A DNA stretch of 9,188 nt from an uncultured Oscillibacter sp. (GTDB lineage: Bacteria; Bacillota; Clostridia; Oscillospirales; Oscillospiraceae), in the NCBI GenBank assembly GCA_900551885.1, contig URXS01000075.1:1-9188 (forward strand). The letters are read 5' to 3'. A program made the position numbers and the translations under genes. Below the pieces are notes generated by a model that made no database searches, was not told the DNA's origin, and was given only the letters and a program-made list of their open reading frames with translations. Of this stretch, positions 6,525-9,188 are shown in pieces. Position 1 is the first letter of the stretch. Each line of letters opens with the position of its first letter.

Positions 6525-7403
6525 GTGAGAGAAAACAAAAAAAGCGCCGCCGGGGCTTGCGCCTGCATCCTGGCGGCGGCAGCCCTGTGGGGCATCATCG
6601 GCGTGTGGAACCGCCGGCTCATGGCAGGCGGACTGTCCCCGGCCTCCATTGTGGTGGTCCGGAACTTCGGCGGCATGGTATTACTGGCTGCGGTATTTGC
6701 CGTGAGGGACCGGTCCGTCTTCCATGTTCAGCGGGCCCATCTGAAATACTTCTTCGGCACCGGTGTCATCAGCGTGGTGCTGTTCACCCTGTGCTACTTC
6801 ACCTGCCAGAAGCTCTGCTCGCTGGCGGTGGCCTCCATCCTGCTGTACACGGCGCCCTCCTTCGTGGTGGTGCTGTCGGCGATTTTGTGGAAGGAGCCCG
6901 TGACACGGCGGAAGCTGGCAGCCCTGGGGCTGACATTGGTGGGCTGCGCCCTGGTCTGCGGCGTTTTTGCCGGAGACCTGACGGTCACTGTACCCGGCAT
7001 TTTGCTGGGGCTGGGGGCAGGCTTCTTTTATGCCCTGTACAGCATTTTCGGCCGCTACGCCCTGGCTCACTATGATTCCATGACCGTCACGGTCTGGACC
7101 TTCCTGTTTGCCGGGCCCGCGTCGCTGGTGCTGCTGCGCCCGGCGGAGATCGCAGCGGCCTTCTCCGCCCAGCCGTCGCTGGGGCTGGTGGCGGTGGGGC
7201 TGGTGGTGTTTTCCACCGTGGCTCCCTACATCCTGTATACCCGGGGGCTCAGCCAGGTGGAGGCGGGCCGGGCCAGCATCATGGCAAGTCTCGAGCCGGT
7301 GGTGGCATCGCTGGCCGGAGTGCTGCTGTTCCAGGAGCCCATGAGTGCCCTGACCGCCGGCGGCATCGTCTGCGTGCTGGCGGGCGTGTATATTCTGAGG
7401 TGA
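6525..7403 (+). CDS. EamA family (DMT superfamily) transporter, full size
   Basis: About 292 residues with roughly ten membrane segments arranged as two EamA repeats (about 10-140 and 150-292). The first begins ACILAAAALWGIIGVWNRRL; the second begins LLGLGAGFFYALYSIFGRYA and ends in the typical LEPVVASLAGVLLFQEPMS...GGIVCVLAGVYIL. The family exports or imports small metabolites such as amino acids or nucleosides; the substrate cannot be inferred. The start is uncertain: GTG at 6525 (weak AGAG-rich site upstream) puts a short basic N-terminus before the first helix, while TTG at 6489 would add 12 residues with no good ribosome site. The stop lies 5 nt before ybaK, so translation of the two is probably coupled. 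Confidence 0.92.
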   Translation: MRENKKSAAGACACILAAAALWGIIGVWNRRLMAGGLSPASIVVVRNFGGMVLLAAVFAVRDRSVFHVQRAHLKYFFGTGVISVVLFTLCYFTCQKLCSLAVASILLYTAPSFVVVLSAILWKEPVTRRKLAALGLTLVGCALVCGVFAGDLTVTVPGILLGLGAGFFYALYSIFGRYALAHYDSMTVTVWTFLFAGPASLVLLRPAEIAAAFSAQPSLGLVAVGLVVFSTVAPYILYTRGLSQVEAGRASIMASLEPVVASLAGVLLFQEPMSALTAGGIVCVLAGVYILR

Positions 7404-7408
7404 GAACA

Positions 7409-7915
7409 ATGGCAAAGAAAAAAGAGGAAAAAACCAACGTCATGCGGATTCTGGATCAGAAAAAGATCCCCTATACCGCCCGATTCTATGAAGATAGTGA
7501 GGGCCCCCAGGGCACCCGGGAGTACGGTGTCCACGTGGCCCAGGCCCTGGGCCAGGACCCGGCCAGAGGCTTCAAGACCCTGGTGGCTCGAGGCGCCTCC
7601 AAGGGCATCTATGTATTTGAGGTGCCTGTGGCGGAAAACCTGGATTTGAAGAAGGCCGCCAGGGCGGTGGGGGAGAAATCCATCGAGCTGCTGCACGTGG
7701 CGGAGATCAACGCCGTTACCGGCTACATCCGGGGCGGGTGCAGCCCTGTGGGCATGAAAAAGCAGTATCCCACCGTGTTCCACCAGACGGTCCTGGACTA
7801 TGACACGATCTATATCTCCGCCGGAAAGATCGGCGCCCAGGTGGAGCTGGCGCCCCAGGCCCTACTGGACCTGCTGGGGGCGGACACGGCGGACTTGATC
7901 GTGGAGCAGGGATAA
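7409..7915 (+). CDS. ybaK: Cys-tRNA(Pro)/Cys-tRNA(Cys) deacylase YbaK
   Basis: A 168-residue cytoplasmic protein of the YbaK/EbsC editing family, which hydrolyses Cys mis-attached to tRNA-Pro by prolyl-tRNA synthetase. Seen in the sequence: N-terminal RILDQKKIPYTARFYE, FKTLVARG with the conserved Lys (56), the signature GGCSPVGMKK (109-118), and SAGKIGAQVEL (137-147), all in the expected order and spacing. The ATG at 7409 follows GAGGTG; a GTG at 7400 in the same frame overlaps the upstream stop and is less likely. It lies 5 nt behind the EamA transporter and shares its transcript. The last 54 nt overlap the 3' end of an opposing small gene. Confidence 0.96.
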   Translation: MAKKKEEKTNVMRILDQKKIPYTARFYEDSEGPQGTREYGVHVAQALGQDPARGFKTLVARGASKGIYVFEVPVAENLDLKKAARAVGEKSIELLHVAEINAVTGYIRGGCSPVGMKKQYPTVFHQTVLDYDTIYISAGKIGAQVELAPQALLDLLGADTADLIVEQG

Positions 7916-8119
7916 TCCCAGGTGGAGTCCCAGAGAGAAGGCGTCGGCGGACCAGCGGAGGTAGCGGTCGAAGAAGGCGTCCTCCAGGGCCAGGCGGGCA
8001 CCCTGGTCCGGGGCATACTGCTCCAGCAGGGCGCAGATGGCCTCCTCGTCGTAGGTCCCGGCCTCTTTGAGAATGTCGTATCCATAGCTGTCAAAGAGTT
8101 TTTCATAGATGGGGTTCAT
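7862..8119 (-). CDS. Small acidic protein of unknown function, divergent from XRE repressor
   Basis: An 85-residue protein: an acidic helical N-terminal half (NPIYEKLFDSYGYDILKEAG, YDEEAICALLEQYAP) and an amphipathic C-terminal helix (ADAFSLGLHLGLSLLHDQV). No signal peptide or full membrane helix. The ADAFSLGLHLGL ending slightly resembles small Clostridia proteins of the DUF6809 type, but this is a weak impression and I do not assign the family. It is judged real because it has a GGGGGG Shine-Dalgarno 6 nt upstream of its ATG and a perfect consensus promoter controlled by two operator-like palindromes shared with the divergent XRE gene. Its 3' end overlaps ybaK by 54 nt in antisense. The gene pair could be an immunity, stress or toxin-antitoxin-like unit; none of this is shown. 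Confidence 0.75.
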   Translation of the reverse strand: MNPIYEKLFDSYGYDILKEAGTYDEEAICALLEQYAPDQGARLALEDAFFDRYLRWSADAFSLGLHLGLSLLHDQVRRVRPQQVQ

Positions 8120-8136
8120 AGGATGCCCCCCTTATA

Positions 8137-8152
8137 ACGACTTTTAATGTCG
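8137..8152 (-). promoter_or_regulatory. XRE operator O1 (in the leader of the small gene)
   Basis: ACGACTTTTAATGTCG has CGAC/GTCG half-sites 7 nt apart (8138-8141 and 8149-8152). Read on the plus strand it matches the reverse complement of O2 at 14 of 16 positions (consensus ACGACTTTTWAYGTCG). Relative to the predicted small-gene transcription start it lies at about +6 to +21, upstream of the ribosome site. Confidence 0.7.
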
Positions 8153-8164
8153 CCCCATGCTTTC

Positions 8165-8193
8165 ATTATACGACGTAAAAAGTCGTATGTCAA
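8165..8193 (-). promoter_or_regulatory. Perfect consensus sigma-A promoter of the small gene
   Basis: Minus strand: -35 TTGACA (8193-8188), 17-nt spacer, -10 TATAAT (8170-8165). Both hexamers and the spacing are ideal. Transcription should start near 8158 and give a leader of about 40 nt. Such a promoter would be strongly on unless repressed. Confidence 0.9.
8168..8188. promoter_or_regulatory. XRE operator O2 (inside the promoter spacer)
   Basis: A perfect inverted repeat ATACGAC-N7-GTCGTAT (8168-8174 and 8182-8188). It fills the whole 17-nt spacer of the minus-strand promoter and touches both hexamers. Its centre is 33 bp, about three DNA turns, from that of O1, so two repressor dimers would bind the same face of the helix. 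It also lies just upstream of the XRE ribosome site, so the repressor probably also controls its own gene. Confidence 0.82.
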
Positions 8194-8203
8194 GGAGAAT
8201 ATT

Positions 8204-8422
8204 ATGGACAAATTACAGAGGATGGGACAGCGCCTGCGGGAACTACGGATGGAGCGAAAGCTGCCCCAGAAGGAACTGGCGGAAATGTTGGATGTTACTC
8301 TCCGGCATTACCAGCGAGTGGAGCACGGAGAGATCAATCTTTCGGTATTGACTTTATGCACCCTGGCGGATTACTATGGCGTGACTACAGACTATCTGCT
8401 GGGCAGGAGTGAGACCCGGTAA
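8204..8422 (+). CDS. XRE family transcriptional repressor (HTH_3, Cro/CI type)
   Basis: A 72-residue protein that is almost entirely a Cro/CI-type helix-turn-helix domain (about 7-66). Helix 2 is QKELAEML (22-29) and the recognition helix is in TLRHYQRVEHGEIN (32-45), followed by LSVLTLCTLADYYGVTTDYLLGR, the standard family ending. It has no extra sensor domain, so induction would depend on protein level, an antirepressor or a partner protein. The ATG at 8204 has AAGGAG 6 nt upstream; an ATG at 8147 in the same frame would run through O2 and lacks a good site. I do not see a good plus-strand promoter; weak -10-like sequences lie around 8164-8172. The inverted repeat pair begins 9 nt after the stop and may end transcription. 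Confidence 0.93.
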   Translation: MDKLQRMGQRLRELRMERKLPQKELAEMLDVTLRHYQRVEHGEINLSVLTLCTLADYYGVTTDYLLGRSETR

Positions 8423-8430
8423 GAAATCAG

Positions 8431-8479
8431 CCTTCCCTTGGGGGAAGGTGGCATTTGCACAGCAAATGACGGATGAGGG
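8431..8479 (+). repeat. Dispersed intergenic repeat, copy 2
   Basis: Starts with the small palindrome CCTTCCC-TTGG-GGGAAGG, then GTGGCA, a hairpin CATTTGC-ACA-GCAAATG (8452-8468), then the conserved TGACGGATGAGGG. It points toward copy 3, which is inverted 28 nt further on, so the pair (8431-8555) can fold into one long cruciform or hairpin. Confidence 0.85.
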
Positions 8480-8507
8480 ACATTTACCGGCAGATCTGCG
8501 TGGCCCG

Positions 8508-8555
8508 TCCCCTCATCAGCCGCGCTTCGCGCGCCAGCTTCCCCCAGGGGAAGCC
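8508..8555 (-). repeat. Dispersed intergenic repeat, copy 3 (inverted relative to copy 2)
   Basis: On the minus strand it reads CTTCCCCTGGGGGAAG, CTGGC, a hairpin CGCGC-GAA-GCGCG (8533-8521), then CTGATGAGGGGA. The outer blocks match copies 1 and 2 with small changes; the stem sequence is different again. With copy 2 it forms an element of about 125 bp resembling a miniature inverted-repeat element. Confidence 0.8.
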
Positions 8556-8760
8556 TTGGAGTGGAGCCATGGCCAAGGCATGGTAAACCACCGGGGCAGC
8601 GCGTAACGCGCGGAAACAGGAGCAGAGCAAATCCAGTTTCGCACCCCGTCCGCCCACCCCACGGTCTTTGCGGCTCCTGGGCATTTTGACCTCCAATGTC
8701 CGGCGCAGGGGCGACGGGGATGCCGACACCTGCCGCACCGATTCGCAGGGCCCCGTCCTT

Positions 8761-8793
8761 GCCAAACCTTGCGCAGATCGCGCAAGGTCTGGC
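8761..8793. repeat. Hairpin GCCA/CCTTGCGC around AGATC
   Basis: CCTTGCGC (8767-8774) and GCGCAAGG (8780-8787) form a perfect 8-bp stem with a 5-nt loop. Outer GCCA (8761-8764) and TGGC (8790-8793) add four more pairs beyond a 2x2 internal loop. Confidence 0.6.
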
Positions 8794-8825
8794 ACCCAGC
8801 GCCTTTTCTTTTGGACCGTGCACGG

Positions 8826-8861
8826 CCCGTTTTCTTTTCGGCAAGGCGAAAAGAAAATGGG
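8826..8861. repeat. 15-bp near-perfect hairpin with homopurine/homopyrimidine arms
   Basis: CCCGTTTTCTTTTCG (8826-8840) pairs with CGAAAAGAAAATGGG (8847-8861) across the loop GCAAGG, with one G-T wobble. The TTTTCTTTT core is also present once at 8803-8811, 20-30 nt upstream, as part of GCGCCTTTTCTTTTGG. Confidence 0.65.
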
Positions 8862-8954
8862 GGGTGCAGTCCCCCGGGAACCTCCCGGCCTCCCCACCGT
8901 CCCACGGTGAAGGAATTCACCCCTGAATGAAACACAAAAGGAGAACCAACCCCC

Positions 8955-9188
<234 letters not shown>

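Larger units (their letters stand above)
8556..8954. other. GC-rich structured non-coding stretch between the repeat pair and uvrA
   Basis: About 400 nt with open frames on both strands, but no ribosome sites in sensible places, no recognisable protein and low-complexity translations, so I do not call a gene. It has many hairpins in a row: GCGCGT-AA-CGCGC-like near 8599-8611, a long one at 8761-8793, CCGTGCACGG near 8815-8824, the long stem at 8826-8861, GGGGG-TGCAGT-CCCCC at 8860-8875, CCGGG-AACCT-CCCGG at 8874-8888, and GGTGAA-GGAA-TTCACC at 8906-8921. It is probably a second kind of intergenic repeat or a degraded mobile element. I see no clear promoter or LexA box for uvrA in it. Confidence 0.6.

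Noticed and set aside
6681..7415. 244-codon minus-strand frame inside the EamA gene
   Set aside because: Composition is Gln/His/Gly-rich, typical of an antisense frame. The EamA protein on the plus strand is clear.
8431..8555. CRISPR array
   Set aside because: The repeats are inverted rather than direct, only two are present here, and there are no spacers of regular size or cas genes.

Overview
The window looks like a chromosomal segment from a high-GC gut-type Clostridia, most likely Oscillospiraceae. This is inferred from GC-rich codon use, Gram-positive Shine-Dalgarno sequences, sigma-A promoters, an M-box-controlled mgtE, a Bacillus/Clostridium-type LexA box, a DUF1540 protein, and dispersed repeats of the kind common between genes in that family. 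No marker gene fixes the species.

Left part (1-2452, minus strand): the N-terminal end of a TSUP (TauE/SafE) permease, a small Cys-rich DUF1540 protein, and the Mg2+ channel/transporter gene mgtE. mgtE has a complete control region: a near-perfect promoter (TTGACA-N17-TATAAT-like), an M-box magnesium riboswitch, one strong and one weaker candidate terminator hairpin, then the ribosome binding site. A good terminator follows the gene.

Centre (2497-5357, plus strand): radC starts from a promoter back to back with that of mgtE. uvrB follows, with an extended -10 promoter whose -35 box overlaps a LexA (SOS) operator.

Right part (5423-8422): about 3.6 kb separate uvrB from uvrA. It holds an AT-richer orphan ORF with a CxxCxxC cluster, a repeat copy, a half-size EamA protein and a full-size EamA transporter, ybaK (Cys-tRNA deacylase), and a divergent pair made of a small unknown protein (minus) and an XRE repressor (plus). 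The 84-nt gap of this pair holds a fully consensus promoter for the small protein. One repressor operator fills its 17-nt spacer and a second, inverted copy lies in its leader.

Far right (8423-9188): the XRE gene is followed by two inverted copies of the same repeat seen at 5.94 kb, then about 400 nt of GC-rich hairpin-forming non-coding DNA, then the start of uvrA, which runs off the window.

The best leads are the XRE/small-protein pair with its paired operators, and the repeat family, whose central hairpin changes sequence but stays palindromic in all three copies.
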